From Bacillota bacterium (GTDB taxonomy: Bacteria; Bacillota; Sulfobacillia; Sulfobacillales; Sulfobacillaceae): a stretch of DNA of 47,652 nt. Positions 7,744 through 17,984 of this stretch are shown here, piece by piece. A model generated the notes under the pieces. That model was not told the DNA's origin. It saw nothing but the letters and a program-made list of their open reading frames with translations, and ran no database searches. A program made the position numbers and the translations under genes. Each line of letters starts with the position of its first letter. Position 1 is the first letter of the stretch. Location of the stretch: contig JAJZZP010000108.1 of the NCBI GenBank assembly GCA_021797515.1, positions 1 to 47,652 on the forward strand, given 5' to 3'.

Positions 7744-8541
7744 TCATTGACCAAGAAATTTCGCAGTGCGGCGCTCCAAAAAGGCCGCTACGGCTTCTTG
7801 GTGGTCCTGAGTCTGACCGAGTCGGTCTTGTACGGTAGCTTCCAACCGAAGAACGTCAGGCCAGGACAGTCCTTGCGACTGCAACATTAACTGGCGGATT
7901 TCAAGCATGGCTTGAGTGGGGCCCTCGGCTAAATTGTTGGCAATATTACGGGTTTCGATTTCCGCTTGTTCTAAAGTGGCAAACCGAAAATGGGCCAGGC
8001 CCCAATTCATGGCGTCCTCTGCCGTGATAGATTGACCTAACAGGGATAGAGCCAAAGCACGGGACCATCCCAAAGCTCGGGCCAAGAGAAAGCTGGCTCC
8101 CGTGTCAGGGGCAAGTCCTACTTTGACGAAGGCAGGAATGAACGAGGTTTGGTCCGTGATGACTCGAATGTCACAAGCTAAAGCTAAAGACAGTCCCCCT
8201 CCCGCTGCGGGACCATGAATCAACCCGACCACCGGCTTTGGCATATTGAGCAGTGCATCGACGATGGGATTGTATTCGTCTCTTACGAGCCGGCCTAAGT
8301 CAGGGGGATGATCGCGATACATTTCTTGCATCTCACGCACGTCTTGACCCACAGAAAAGGCACGGCCAGTTCCAGTGAGGATAAGGCAACGTATTTCTTT
8401 AGCGTTTCGGGCTTGAGCCAGAGTTTCTAGTAGCTGATTACGCATAGTATGGGTCAGCGCGTTGAGTGCTCCAGGGCGATGAAGACCAATGGTCATGACG
8501 CCTTGGTCCAACTCTGTAACAATTTCAGTATCCTGAGACAT
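7744..8541 (-). CDS. Enoyl-CoA hydratase/isomerase, PaaG-like
   Basis: A 265-residue crotonase-fold protein. The oxyanion-hole segments are FSVGQDV (62-68) and GPAAGGG (110-116), and D146 in GLAPDTG sits where PaaG has its catalytic Asp. Overall spacing and the C-terminal FLERRTAKFLGQ fit PaaG, the 2-(1,2-epoxy-1,2-dihydrophenyl)acetyl-CoA isomerase of phenylacetate degradation; a general enoyl-CoA isomerase is also possible. No other paa genes (paaABCE, paaK, paaZ) are in the window. The start at 8541 is chosen for TAAGGAGG just upstream; the frame extends 44 codons further without support. It is first in the four-gene operon and divergent from the YceI gene. Confidence 0.82.
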   Translation of the reverse strand: MSQDTEIVTELDQGVMTIGLHRPGALNALTHTMRNQLLETLAQARNAKEIRCLILTGTGRAFSVGQDVREMQEMYRDHPPDLGRLVRDEYNPIVDALLNMPKPVVGLIHGPAAGGGLSLALACDIRVITDQTSFIPAFVKVGLAPDTGASFLLARALGWSRALALSLLGQSITAEDAMNWGLAHFRFATLEQAEIETRNIANNLAEGPTQAMLEIRQLMLQSQGLSWPDVLRLEATVQDRLGQTQDHQEAVAAFLERRTAKFLGQ

Positions 8542-8627
8542 ACGTTCCTGCCTCCTTATGTGTGGTCCGTCCGAAAATAACGGTAACATAATCTTAAGAG
8601 GTGAGCGAGAAAATTTTCCGCCAGATC

Positions 8628-8655
8628 TTGTCAAATTCGCAGCTCGTGGTATATT
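8628..8655 (+). promoter_or_regulatory. Predicted sigma-A promoter for the YceI gene
   Basis: TTGTCA at 8628-8633 and TATATT at 8650-8655 are separated by 16 bases and stand about 45 bases before the start of the YceI gene at 8699. The match is by eye. Confidence 0.45.
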
Positions 8656-8698
8656 AAATATAGGTACTTCCAAAATGGAACTAAAGGAGTTGTCATTG

Positions 8699-9229
8699 AT
8701 GACACGATGGAATATTGATGTGGCTCACAGCACTGCAGAGTTTTCAATTCGGCATCTTATGATTTCGACGGTCAAAGGTCGTTTCAGCGATATTGAAGGG
8801 TATATTGAGGGCGAGCCGGAGAATTTGGAATCGGGTTCGGTGAGTGTTTCTTTAGATGTGTCCACGGTAGATACACGACAATCAGATCGCGACACCCACC
8901 TACGGTCGGCGGATTTTTTCGACGTGGAGAAATTTCCTAAAATGACATTTCAGAGTACCAAAATTACCCCGTCAGGAAACAATCGGTATCAAGTGAGTGG
9001 AGATCTGACCATTCATGGGGTTACCCGTGCGGAGACGTTTGATGTGACTTTCGAAGGCCGCGCCAAGGACCCTTGGGGTGGGGAGCGCGCTGGATTTAGT
9101 GGATCTGCCACTATTAACCGCAAAGATTACGGATTGCAATGGAATGTCGCATTGGAAGCGGGCGGGGTAATGGTTGGGGACCAGGTTAAAATAAATGTCG
9201 AAATTGAGGCCGTGCGTCAAGACGGTTAA
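8699..9229 (+). CDS. YceI family protein
   Basis: A 176-residue lipocalin-like beta-barrel of the YceI family, which binds isoprenoid or other amphipathic lipids. Recognised from the opening WNIDVAHSTAEFSIRHL, the central SADFFDVEKFPKMTF and the NRKDYGL segment near the end. No signal peptide is visible, so this version is cytoplasmic, as in many Gram-positives. The start at 8699 follows AAAGGAG at 8683-8689; the frame runs 47 codons further upstream across the divergent promoter without support. It is a single gene ending in a hairpin shared with the convergent hydrolase. Confidence 0.9.
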   Translation: MTRWNIDVAHSTAEFSIRHLMISTVKGRFSDIEGYIEGEPENLESGSVSVSLDVSTVDTRQSDRDTHLRSADFFDVEKFPKMTFQSTKITPSGNNRYQVSGDLTIHGVTRAETFDVTFEGRAKDPWGGERAGFSGSATINRKDYGLQWNVALEAGGVMVGDQVKINVEIEAVRQDG

Positions 9230-9241
9230 GGTGATGCCGGA

Positions 9242-9268
9242 GGATGCCTCTAAAGCGTGGGGGCATCC
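9242..9268. terminator. Possible bidirectional terminator hairpin
   Basis: GGATGCC at 9242-9248 pairs with GGCATCC at 9262-9268 between two convergent genes. There is no clear T run on either strand, so the call rests on position and the GC-rich stem. Confidence 0.35.
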
Positions 9269-9291
9269 CCCGCTCGATTGTAGCCGTCGGT

Positions 9292-10080
9292 TTACCTGTT
9301 TCGCAATCGCCGGGATAGAAATTCGGTGATGGTTTGGTTAGTGATTTGCGGCTCTTCAATGTGCGGCAAGTGCCCGCAGTTGTCGATAACTACCAATTCT
9401 GCATCAGATAGGCTTGTTTCCATTATCCGTCCATATTCCAAGGGGATGATTCGATCGTCCCGGCCCCACAATAACAGGGTTGGCATGTTCACCCGACGGA
9501 GGTCCCAAGATGGATCCGGCCCAATCGGCGCGCGATCCAGATACTTCGCAAAAATTTCCCGCCCATGATTGAGTTCCTGGGCGTCTTCCAATGATCGGTA
9601 AGGCGTATTGCGTTTGTACGTGTCAGGATCATAGACCAGTCCGGACATAAATTGTTGGCGTGGCAGTGCCAGAGGATTGACTACCGGAACGTCTGGCAGT
9701 ACCACGCCTACTGCATCAAGCAGCAATAGCGCCCTAATCCTTCCTGGGTCTCTCATGGCGGCTCCTAGAGCAACCCTTCCTCCCATGGAATTGCCGCCTA
9801 AAATCATATGGTGGACTCCAATACTGCCCATCCATTCTAAAATCACGGATCCTAGCGCGTCTGCGGTTTCCATACCATCAACCCATTCTGATTGACCGAA
9901 GCCAGGCATATCCGGGGCAATGACCCGGTACTGATCTTTAAAGTACTGCATTTGGTGGGTCCAGGCACGACCGGTGCCGCCTCCACCATGCAAGAGACAG
10001 AGTGTTGGACCCGCTCCCGCTTCAAACCAACTCCATTGTTTTCCACGCCATCGACTGTGGCGGCGTTCAATGTCACTCAT
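9292..10080 (-). CDS. Alpha/beta hydrolase
   Basis: A 262-residue alpha/beta-fold hydrolase. HGGGG (31-35) is the oxyanion region, GNSMGG carries the nucleophile S98, the acid is D208 or D209 in LLLWGRDDRIIP, and the base is H237 in CGHLPH. The shape is that of MhpC/BphD-like C-C hydrolases and esterases, and the HGGGG loop fits that group. The substrate is unknown. A role with the neighbouring CoA/aromatic operon is possible but not shown, as it is separately transcribed. The ATG at 10080 has GGAGGGG upstream. Confidence 0.85.
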   Translation of the reverse strand: MSDIERRHSRWRGKQWSWFEAGAGPTLCLLHGGGGTGRAWTHQMQYFKDQYRVIAPDMPGFGQSEWVDGMETADALGSVILEWMGSIGVHHMILGGNSMGGRVALGAAMRDPGRIRALLLLDAVGVVLPDVPVVNPLALPRQQFMSGLVYDPDTYKRNTPYRSLEDAQELNHGREIFAKYLDRAPIGPDPSWDLRRVNMPTLLLWGRDDRIIPLEYGRIMETSLSDAELVVIDNCGHLPHIEEPQITNQTITEFLSRRLRNR

Positions 10081-10292
10081 GGTGCACCCCTCCGAATGGT
10101 TCTCATTCTAATCGTGTCATGGCGGTCAAGCAACCGAATACCGAATGTCTATTTGGTAAGGCCACCACTTCCCGAGTACACTAAGTCTCGCGCGCTGAAC
10201 GCATGTCTTTGAGTGTTAGCTTCTGATAAGATGCAGGTAGGAGACTTTCGGCATTTGCGAACTTTAAGAAACCAGCATTATGGGGTGACATC

Positions 10293-11297
10293 GTGAGGAT
10301 ACAAGATGTTGGGGAACGGGAACTGATCTCGATCATTCACAGACTTCAGGCACAGGTACCGTTAGGGTATGTGGGAATAGGCGATGATGCTGCCTATTTG
10401 CCGCCAAATTCCTCGGGCACGCTGATTAGTCAGGACATGCTGGTAGAGAATGTTCATTTCCGGTTGGATTGGACGACAGCAGAACAATTGGGTGAAAAGG
10501 CCGTAGCAGTCAATATCAGCGACATTGCGGCCATGGGTGGACAACCGATGGCGATGCTGACCAGCCTCAGTGTGCCGGGAAATCTTGATGTGCAATGGGT
10601 AGAAGACCTTTATCGCGGTATTGCCAAGGCATTAGACTGGTATGGTGCGGTATTGGTAGGCGGGGACACCGTTGGCTCGACAGACCGTATTGCATTGGAT
10701 GTCACTGTGCTCGGGCGCCCAGGCCCCACCGGTCCGATATTGAGAACAGGGGCCAAACCGGGAGACCGGATTTTTGTCACGGGAAGGCTGGGTGCGGCTT
10801 ATGCTGGATATCTCCTCTTATCGCATGGCACTACCTGGCCGAGTACGGTGGTGTCGGAACGTAGTGTGATGATGGCGCATTTGTCGCCAGTAGCGCGCAT
10901 CCAAATGGGCCTAGCTATGGCACCTTGGGCGCATGCAATGACCGACGTCAGTGATGGCCTGGTCATGGAGTTGGAGGAACTGACCCGATTTGGCAGTATT
11001 GGCGCGACGATTTGGCAGGACGCCTTACCAATTGATGCGGCTACCCGGGCCACCGCGCAACGATTTGGTGGTGACGTGGTGGATTTTGCCTTGTTCGGCG
11101 GGGAAGACTATGAACTTGTTGCAACCATTTCTCCCACCCGGGTCAGCGAAGTGTTATCATTGGCCACCCGCTGCGGAGTAGCGGTAACGGAAGTGGGGAT
11201 TATTACGGAATCCCCAGGAATTCGCATAGCAGGGACTGCTGGCGGAGAGGAGCGCGTGGTTCATGGCCATGGGTTCAATCACTTTTCATTGGCATGA
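10293..11297 (+). CDS. thiL: Thiamine-monophosphate kinase
   Basis: Phosphorylates thiamine monophosphate to the diphosphate cofactor with ATP. The 334 residues show the ThiL/PurM fold markers: GIGDDAA (28-34), ISDIAAMGG (about 75-83), GGDTVGS and GGEDYEL in the C-terminal half. The length is normal. The GTG start at 10293 is preceded by GGGGTGA. It opens a run thiL-tsaE-tsaB-rimI, and its 3' end overlaps tsaE by 35 bases, an arrangement widely seen in Firmicutes. The 210 bases upstream contain no gene and no promoter that I can identify with confidence. Confidence 0.95.
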   Translation: MRIQDVGERELISIIHRLQAQVPLGYVGIGDDAAYLPPNSSGTLISQDMLVENVHFRLDWTTAEQLGEKAVAVNISDIAAMGGQPMAMLTSLSVPGNLDVQWVEDLYRGIAKALDWYGAVLVGGDTVGSTDRIALDVTVLGRPGPTGPILRTGAKPGDRIFVTGRLGAAYAGYLLLSHGTTWPSTVVSERSVMMAHLSPVARIQMGLAMAPWAHAMTDVSDGLVMELEELTRFGSIGATIWQDALPIDAATRATAQRFGGDVVDFALFGGEDYELVATISPTRVSEVLSLATRCGVAVTEVGIITESPGIRIAGTAGGEERVVHGHGFNHFSLA

Positions 11298-11742
11298 CCT
11301 GTCTCAACTCAATACTGTGGCAAACGCGTGTGCAACCCTCTGGAAAGCTCCCGCTGTGGTATTGCTGGAAGGGGAACTGGGGGCAGGTAAGACCACTTTG
11401 GTTCAAAACGTGTTGTCTGCGTGGGGGATTGCCGAACGAATTAAGTCGCCTACCTTTGATTTGGTGCATTGGTATCAAATGGACGATATGGTCGTCCTTC
11501 ACGTGGATCTTTATCGTATCGCCGACCAAGGCGAGCTTTTGGCATTAGACCTTCCCTCGCCAAACGAGGACATTCCCTACGTTCTACTGGTGGAATGGGG
11601 ACATTGGTTGCGACAATGGTACCCTGATCGGTTTGAATGCCAAATTCTACGCGAATCCGATGGAGAAAGAACCATGGTGGTGACGGCCGTAGGCGACGAA
11701 CCGTTACGACGTCTGTCGCAACAGGAGGTATCGGATACGTGA
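11263..11742 (+). CDS. tsaE: tRNA t6A threonylcarbamoyltransfer ATPase TsaE
   Basis: ATPase partner of the TsaB-TsaD complex that makes the t6A37 modification of ANN-decoding tRNAs. A Walker A loop, GELGAGKTT, lies at 37-45, followed by the family segments SPTFDLVHWY and HVDLYR, and LVEWGHW, where TsaE proteins usually read EWxE. The start is either the ATG at 11263 or the second ATG at 11269; both lie inside the end of thiL. The stop overlaps the tsaB start (GTGA). Confidence 0.94.
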   Translation: MAMGSITFHWHDLSQLNTVANACATLWKAPAVVLLEGELGAGKTTLVQNVLSAWGIAERIKSPTFDLVHWYQMDDMVVLHVDLYRIADQGELLALDLPSPNEDIPYVLLVEWGHWLRQWYPDRFECQILRESDGERTMVVTAVGDEPLRRLSQQEVSDT

Positions 11743-12422
11743 AAATATTAGGCTTGGATGCATCAGGGCCTACTCTGGCTGTGGGACTGATAGAGGAGAC
11801 GACGGTGGCAGCAGATTTTATGTGGACCAGACCACGGACTGCTGGAAGTCATCTCATGGCCTGGGTGCAGCAAATTGTAGAACAGTGGGGGCGGCCCGAC
11901 GCGATAGCCGTGGGAATAGGCCCGGGATCGTTCACCGGAGTGCGGATTGCCGTGACCGCAGCTAAAGCTTTGGCTTACGCCTGGAATATTCCCGTTAAGG
12001 GGGTGTCGTCTTTGCAAGCTTGGGCGATGAACGCGCCACGGGAAAGCCATGTCCTGGTGACGACAGAACTCCGGGGGCCTGCTTTTTACGCTGGATATTA
12101 CCGAATCACGGCCGAGGGACCACAGCCGATGATGAGAGACCAAGCGATTAATGGCGCGTTGCCCAGTACCTTTCCGACTTCTGAGATGGTTTATGTGACG
12201 GGACCGTTAGGCGAGTCGACTGAGGGACTGATGCGTGTGGGAATTCGGGCAACGCCGTTGCTGATTGCACTGATGGGGTCCTCCGTGGCATTATTAGGTC
12301 GAAAGGCATTGATCGAAGGACGAACCGATACCCCGGAAGCACTAGCGCCTTTTTATGGGCGTCCTCCGGCCATTACGGCGATTCCTTCGGGATCGGAGCA
12401 GAATATCGCAGATGGCGATTAG
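11739..12422 (+). CDS. tsaB: tRNA t6A biosynthesis protein TsaB
   Basis: ASKHA-fold partner of TsaD needed for t6A37 formation. The first strand is MKILGLDASG and the diagnostic GPGSFTGVRI is at 61-70. At 227 residues the length is normal. I chose GTG 11739 because AGGAGG at 11723-11728 is correctly spaced and the protein then begins exactly where homologs do; the frame itself opens 34 codons earlier inside tsaE. It overlaps rimI by 11 bases. Confidence 0.94.
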   Translation: MKILGLDASGPTLAVGLIEETTVAADFMWTRPRTAGSHLMAWVQQIVEQWGRPDAIAVGIGPGSFTGVRIAVTAAKALAYAWNIPVKGVSSLQAWAMNAPRESHVLVTTELRGPAFYAGYYRITAEGPQPMMRDQAINGALPSTFPTSEMVYVTGPLGESTEGLMRVGIRATPLLIALMGSSVALLGRKALIEGRTDTPEALAPFYGRPPAITAIPSGSEQNIADGD

Positions 12423-12894
12423 TGATGATGTTTCAGAGAACGCTTCATCAGAAGTTATGGTGCGCGATATGTATTTGGCGGATCTCGAAGCAGTGATGGG
12501 CATTGAGGCACATTCTTTTCCCACGCCATGGTCGCGCAATGCGTTTCAAACTGAACTGTTGGAAAATACCTTTGCCACCTATTTAGTGCTTGATTTTCAT
12601 GGTCGGGTCGTCGCATACGGAGGCATGTGGATCATTTTAGACGAGGCGCATATTACCAACGTGGCGGTGCACCCTGATTACCGCGGTCACCATCTGGGCC
12701 AGCAGATGATGGAAGGCCTGATGGATCGGGCGCGCGCTTTAGGTGTGCGGCGAATGACACTGGAAGTGCGGCGTGGCAATGCTGTGGCGCTAAATCTTTA
12801 TCACAAGCTGGGGTTTGTTCAGCTGGGAGTGCGCCGCGGATATTATACCGATACGCACGAAGATGCGTTCATTATGTGGAGGGATCCTCTGTAG
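12412..12894 (+). CDS. rimI: Ribosomal-protein-alanine N-acetyltransferase RimI
   Basis: A 160-residue GNAT acetyltransferase for the N-terminus of ribosomal protein S18. Motif A for acetyl-CoA is VAVHPDYRGHHLGQQMM, shown here by the R/Q-x2-G-x-G/A-like YRGHHLGQQ. LEVRRGNAVALNLYHKLGF is the conserved C-terminal half. The start is the ATG at 12412, inside the end of tsaB. Linkage to tsaB and tsaD is the common bacterial order. Its 3' end overlaps a convergent membrane-protein gene by 23 bases. Confidence 0.92.
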   Translation: MAISDDVSENASSEVMVRDMYLADLEAVMGIEAHSFPTPWSRNAFQTELLENTFATYLVLDFHGRVVAYGGMWIILDEAHITNVAVHPDYRGHHLGQQMMEGLMDRARALGVRRMTLEVRRGNAVALNLYHKLGFVQLGVRRGYYTDTHEDAFIMWRDPL

Positions 12895-13333
12895 TCTCAG
12901 GTGCTGGCCGGCGAACAATACGCCCTCCCCACCATGCTGCGAACATACCCAATATCGCGTAGAAGACACCTCCCATAGCGCTGATCAACAAAGCACTGGT
13001 CACCATGTGCAAATGCAGCATGGTTACGGCAGCTTGTGCCGGGACGCCGGGTAACTGGCTAATGAATGCGGCTTGGGCTAATGGCAGCCGTAAAAGATAT
13101 TGGTTGAGCAATGCGGCGGCAAATGCCGTGAAAAAACCCACTTGGAATGCTTTGGTGACAATGGTGCGGTGGCGTTTGGCCAGACTGCGGCCTAACAGCA
13201 CAAACACAATCACGCTTAGAAGAAATGCAAAGAAATGAGCTAGAGACAACAGCCGATAGGTGAAAGGTGAAAAGACCATCGCACTGGGTAACGAAAATAT
13301 CATCAATAGTAAAATGGTATAGAGCCAAATCAT
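12872..13333 (-). CDS. Small membrane protein of unknown function
   Basis: 153 residues with about four hydrophobic helices (approximately 3-22, 27-48, 62-82 and 105-130) and a polar, proline-rich C-terminal tail. I do not recognise the family. The start has GGAGGG 8 bases upstream of the ATG at 13333. The gene is inserted on the opposite strand between rimI and tsaD, which are usually co-directional and adjacent, so it may be an insertion into the cluster. Confidence 0.6.
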   Translation of the reverse strand: MIWLYTILLLMIFSLPSAMVFSPFTYRLLSLAHFFAFLLSVIVFVLLGRSLAKRHRTIVTKAFQVGFFTAFAAALLNQYLLRLPLAQAAFISQLPGVPAQAAVTMLHLHMVTSALLISAMGGVFYAILGMFAAWWGGRIVRRPAPETTEDPST

Positions 13334-13447
13334 AGTTGACGCCCTCCCTGCTAGTGGTGCCGCCTACGATAATTTTTTGCGGCATTGGGTGTAGTATGGG
13401 TAAAATCGGTAAAATTAACACGAGATTCTAGGGGGCGGGGAACGGAA

Positions 13448-14440
13448 ATGCGGGTATTGGGGATTGAGTCGTCTTGCGATGAAACGGCGGCTGCTCTGGT
13501 GGAAGACGGCACGCGACTTTTAGCAACCAGTTTGGCTTCATCTGCTGCAATCCATGCCCGATATGGCGGAGTGGTACCTGAAGTCGCAGCCAGAGAACAT
13601 ACTATGGCTATTTTGCCTGTCGTTGAACAGGTATTGCAGGATGTAGGATTGAATCGGCATGATGTGGATGCAGTGGCGGTTACTGAAGGCCCGGGACTAT
13701 TGGGAGCATTGTTGGTTGGGGTGACGTTTGCCAAAGGATTTGCTTTAGGATGCCAGATTCCTGTAGTAGGAGTACATCATTTGGAAGCGCATCTCTATGC
13801 CAATGCCTTGGTGGCACCCATCGTGTTTCCGGCTTTGGGTCTGTTAGTGTCGGGAGGCCACACCTCGCTAGTATTATGGAAGGCTCATGGGGAATTAACC
13901 GTGCTGGGGGAAACCCGCGATGACGCGGCCGGCGAGGCGTTTGACAAAGGGGCTCGTGCCCTAGGTTTATCCTACCCTGGCGGCCCGGAAATCGAGAGAT
14001 TGGCGGCGACGGTCGAGACAACCTCGCTACATTTGCCGATTGCGAATTTAGGTTCGGATAGTTTGGACTTTAGTTTCAGTGGGGTGAAGACGGCGACCGC
14101 TGACCTTATTCGAAGCCAACCTCACCGAAAGGCAGAAATAGCCTATGCTCTTCAGTCTGCGGTTGCCGAGGCTTTGATTCGCAATGTGTCTCGGGCACTG
14201 AGTCGGTATCCGGTCGGTGATGTGTATTTAGCCGGCGGCGTCACGGCCAACGAATTTCTGCGGCATCGGATGCAGCAATTGGGACGGGCTCAGAATATTC
14301 GAGTGCACATACCTCCTGCGCGGTACTGCACCGATAACGCGGCAATGGTGGCTTCGCTCGGATATTATCGCTTGACCCGGGGAATCCGCATGTCGTACTT
14401 TGATGCTCCGCGTGTGAATTATCCCCTGGGACAGCAATAG
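13448..14440 (+). CDS. tsaD: tRNA N6-adenosine threonylcarbamoyltransferase TsaD
   Basis: Catalytic subunit of t6A synthesis (YgjD/Gcp family). It begins with GIESSCDETAAA and has the metal-binding H111-x3-H115 in HHLEAH, then VSGGHT, FDKGARALGLSYPGGP, FSGVKTA, LAGGVTAN and CTDNAAM, so all family motifs are intact. The length is 330 residues, normal for the family. ATG 13448 gives the canonical N-terminus; 21 codons upstream in the same frame are not conserved. With tsaB, tsaE and rimI just upstream this completes the local t6A set; tsaC/sua5 is not in the window. Confidence 0.95.
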   Translation: MRVLGIESSCDETAAALVEDGTRLLATSLASSAAIHARYGGVVPEVAAREHTMAILPVVEQVLQDVGLNRHDVDAVAVTEGPGLLGALLVGVTFAKGFALGCQIPVVGVHHLEAHLYANALVAPIVFPALGLLVSGGHTSLVLWKAHGELTVLGETRDDAAGEAFDKGARALGLSYPGGPEIERLAATVETTSLHLPIANLGSDSLDFSFSGVKTATADLIRSQPHRKAEIAYALQSAVAEALIRNVSRALSRYPVGDVYLAGGVTANEFLRHRMQQLGRAQNIRVHIPPARYCTDNAAMVASLGYYRLTRGIRMSYFDAPRVNYPLGQQ

Positions 14441-14442
14441 AC

Positions 14443-14471
14443 TGTGCATAAGTTGTGGATAGTGTGGATAA
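14443..14471 (+). promoter_or_regulatory. Cluster of three DnaA-box-like 9-mers
   Basis: TGTGCATAA (14443-14451), TGTGGATAG (14454-14462) and TGTGGATAA (14463-14471) are near-tandem copies of the DnaA box in one orientation. The last is an exact complement of the consensus TTATCCACA. They fill the gap between tsaD and the carbonic-anhydrase gene. Either a DnaA-regulated promoter or a titration site is possible; no AT-rich unwinding region or dnaA gene is present, so it is not a replication origin. Confidence 0.4.
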
Positions 14472-14500
14472 TCATGTCATTTCAAGGGAGATTATAGGTT

Positions 14501-15013
14501 ATGTTATTAAAATTTGGCGAACATGAGCCGATTGTGGATGATCCGGTCTTTATTGCTCCCGGTTCCTATATTATTGGACAGGTCCATCTGCAATCGGAAG
14601 CCTCCATTTGGTTTAACGCGGTAGTGCGTGGAGACACCACGGCAATCGTCCTAGGCTCACGGAGCAATGTACAAGATGGTGCCGTGCTGCACGCCGATCC
14701 AGGATACACTTGCCACATCGGGCGCGGGGTCACTATTGGTCATCGGGCCGTGGTGCATGGGGCGCACGTGGAACAATCGGTATTGATTGGGATGGGGGCG
14801 GTGGTGATGAATGGGACGCGAATTGGGCATCACTCGATTATCGCGGCAGGCAGCGTAATTGCCGAGGGCACCGAAATTCCTGCTGGCCATTTGGTGATGG
14901 GGGTGCCGGGACGCGTGGTGAGGGCCTTGAATGCGTCAGAAATGGATCGCATTGAAGGGGCGGCCGATCATTATGTGAGTCTTTGGCTTAATCAGGGCTG
15001 GCAATTTCATTGA
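14501..15013 (+). CDS. Gamma-carbonic anhydrase family protein (YrdA/PaaY-like)
   Basis: A 170-residue left-handed beta-helix protein of the hexapeptide-repeat superfamily. The three zinc-binding histidines of the gamma class are present: H64, H81 and H86 (the H-x4-H pair lies in GHRAVVH). NVQDGAVLH and GMGAVVMNG are typical. It probably forms a trimer with metal sites at subunit interfaces. Many family members lack strong CO2 hydratase activity, and some are CoA thioesterases (PaaY), so activity is uncertain. The ribosome site is AAGGGAG at 14484-14490. Confidence 0.9.
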   Translation: MLLKFGEHEPIVDDPVFIAPGSYIIGQVHLQSEASIWFNAVVRGDTTAIVLGSRSNVQDGAVLHADPGYTCHIGRGVTIGHRAVVHGAHVEQSVLIGMGAVVMNGTRIGHHSIIAAGSVIAEGTEIPAGHLVMGVPGRVVRALNASEMDRIEGAADHYVSLWLNQGWQFH

Positions 15014-15077
15014 CTTTGAGTCATAGCTAATATCGTACTAAAGAAAAATTCGAGATTTCGGGGCAGGAGGCGTCCAG

Positions 15078-16442
15078 ATGCAGCATGTGCACTTTATCGG
15101 GGTGGGTGGCTACAGTATGAGCGGTCTCGCTTTGTTGCTGCATCGTCAAGGATACCTGGTCACAGGTTCCGATGTTAAAAGATCAAGCCGTACCGAGCGA
15201 TTGGAATCGGATGGAATTGCAGTTTCCTACGGGCATAGGGCCGAATTGGTGCGGGGTTCCGATGTCGTTGTGTACAACACTGATGTGCCCGAGGATAACC
15301 CAGAACGCCAAGCTGCATTGGCTCATCACCTGCGCGTGATTCATCGGTCTGAACTTTTAGCGGAGGCGCTAGAGCCTTACCGAGCCATCACGGTAAGCGG
15401 AACCCATGGGAAAACGACCACTACATCAATGATTGGCACCATATTGCAACGGTATCATTTGGATCCGACGATATTGGTCGGTGGCGAGGTGCCGCAATTT
15501 GACGGCAACCTGCGTGTGGGCCATGGGCCTTACGCAGTCGCCGAAGCCGACGAAAGCGACGGGACTTTTTTGCGCTACCATCCCGTCGTCGCGGTCGCTA
15601 CTAATGTGGATCCAGAACACCTGGATCATTATGGGGGAGAATTTGAAAATCTTAAACATGCTTTTCGATCCTATGTATCGGCTGTACCCGACGATGGTTT
15701 AGCGGTTTTGGGCGTGGACAATACGGTTTTACTGGAAATGTCCCGCTCATTAGTGGTGCCGTGGATGAGCTACGGGTTGACCGAGGCGGCTGAGGTGAGG
15801 GCCGCGGAAATTAAAATGCTTCCCAATAAAACCGAGTTTACTCTGCTAGTATCAGGAAAATCCGCAGGTCGCGGCAGTCTTTGTGTTCCTGGGTTGCATA
15901 ACGTGGCCAATGCACTAGGAGCAATCACTGCTGCTCATCACGTAGGGGTGCCCTATGCTGATTCCTTGGACAGTTTGCGCGAATTTACCAACGCAGCACG
16001 TCGTTTCCAGGTTTTGTTGTCGAGCCCGATAACAGTAGTGGATGATTATGCGCATCACCCAACAGAGATTCGCTCAACACTTAAGGCAGCTCGCCAAGTA
16101 AGCAGTCACCGTGTGGTCGCCTTATTTCAACCACAACGTTATATTCGAACCAAAAATCTTTGGGATCAGTTTATTAACGCCTTTGAAGACGCGGACGTGC
16201 TGTATTTAACTGACATTTATTCACCTCCGGGAGAAGAACCTATACCCGGTGTCACCAGCCAAGCTCTTGCGGAGGAGATCCGGGCGCGGCACAGGGGGAT
16301 AGTGCATTTCTATGCCACTATGGAAGAGACGGTCGAGATGATTTTGGGGGAGTTGAAGCCGGGTGATACCTTCATTACCATGGGGGCTGGTAATGTCTAC
16401 CTCGTAGCGCAAAGAATTGTTGAACAAATTCAACGCCAGTGA
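15078..16442 (+). CDS. murC: UDP-N-acetylmuramate--L-alanine ligase
   Basis: Adds L-alanine to UDP-MurNAc in peptidoglycan precursor synthesis, in the cytoplasm. 454 residues with the Mur ligase three-domain plan: N-terminal Rossmann GVGGYSMSG (8-16), the ATP loop GTHGKTTTT (108-116), EADESDGTFL, the DPEHLDHYGG segment, and DDYAHHPTE in the third domain. The length is normal. It stands apart from a dcw-type cluster but near murA. The start at 15078 follows GCAGGAGGCG. Confidence 0.95.
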   Translation: MQHVHFIGVGGYSMSGLALLLHRQGYLVTGSDVKRSSRTERLESDGIAVSYGHRAELVRGSDVVVYNTDVPEDNPERQAALAHHLRVIHRSELLAEALEPYRAITVSGTHGKTTTTSMIGTILQRYHLDPTILVGGEVPQFDGNLRVGHGPYAVAEADESDGTFLRYHPVVAVATNVDPEHLDHYGGEFENLKHAFRSYVSAVPDDGLAVLGVDNTVLLEMSRSLVVPWMSYGLTEAAEVRAAEIKMLPNKTEFTLLVSGKSAGRGSLCVPGLHNVANALGAITAAHHVGVPYADSLDSLREFTNAARRFQVLLSSPITVVDDYAHHPTEIRSTLKAARQVSSHRVVALFQPQRYIRTKNLWDQFINAFEDADVLYLTDIYSPPGEEPIPGVTSQALAEEIRARHRGIVHFYATMEETVEMILGELKPGDTFITMGAGNVYLVAQRIVEQIQRQ

Positions 16443-16487
16443 TTGCTCCTCTTTTTGCCGTTGTGATAGACTTGGTTAAACTTCTAG

Positions 16488-17969
<1,482 letters not shown>

Positions 17970-17984
17970 GCGGGGGGGCTCATT

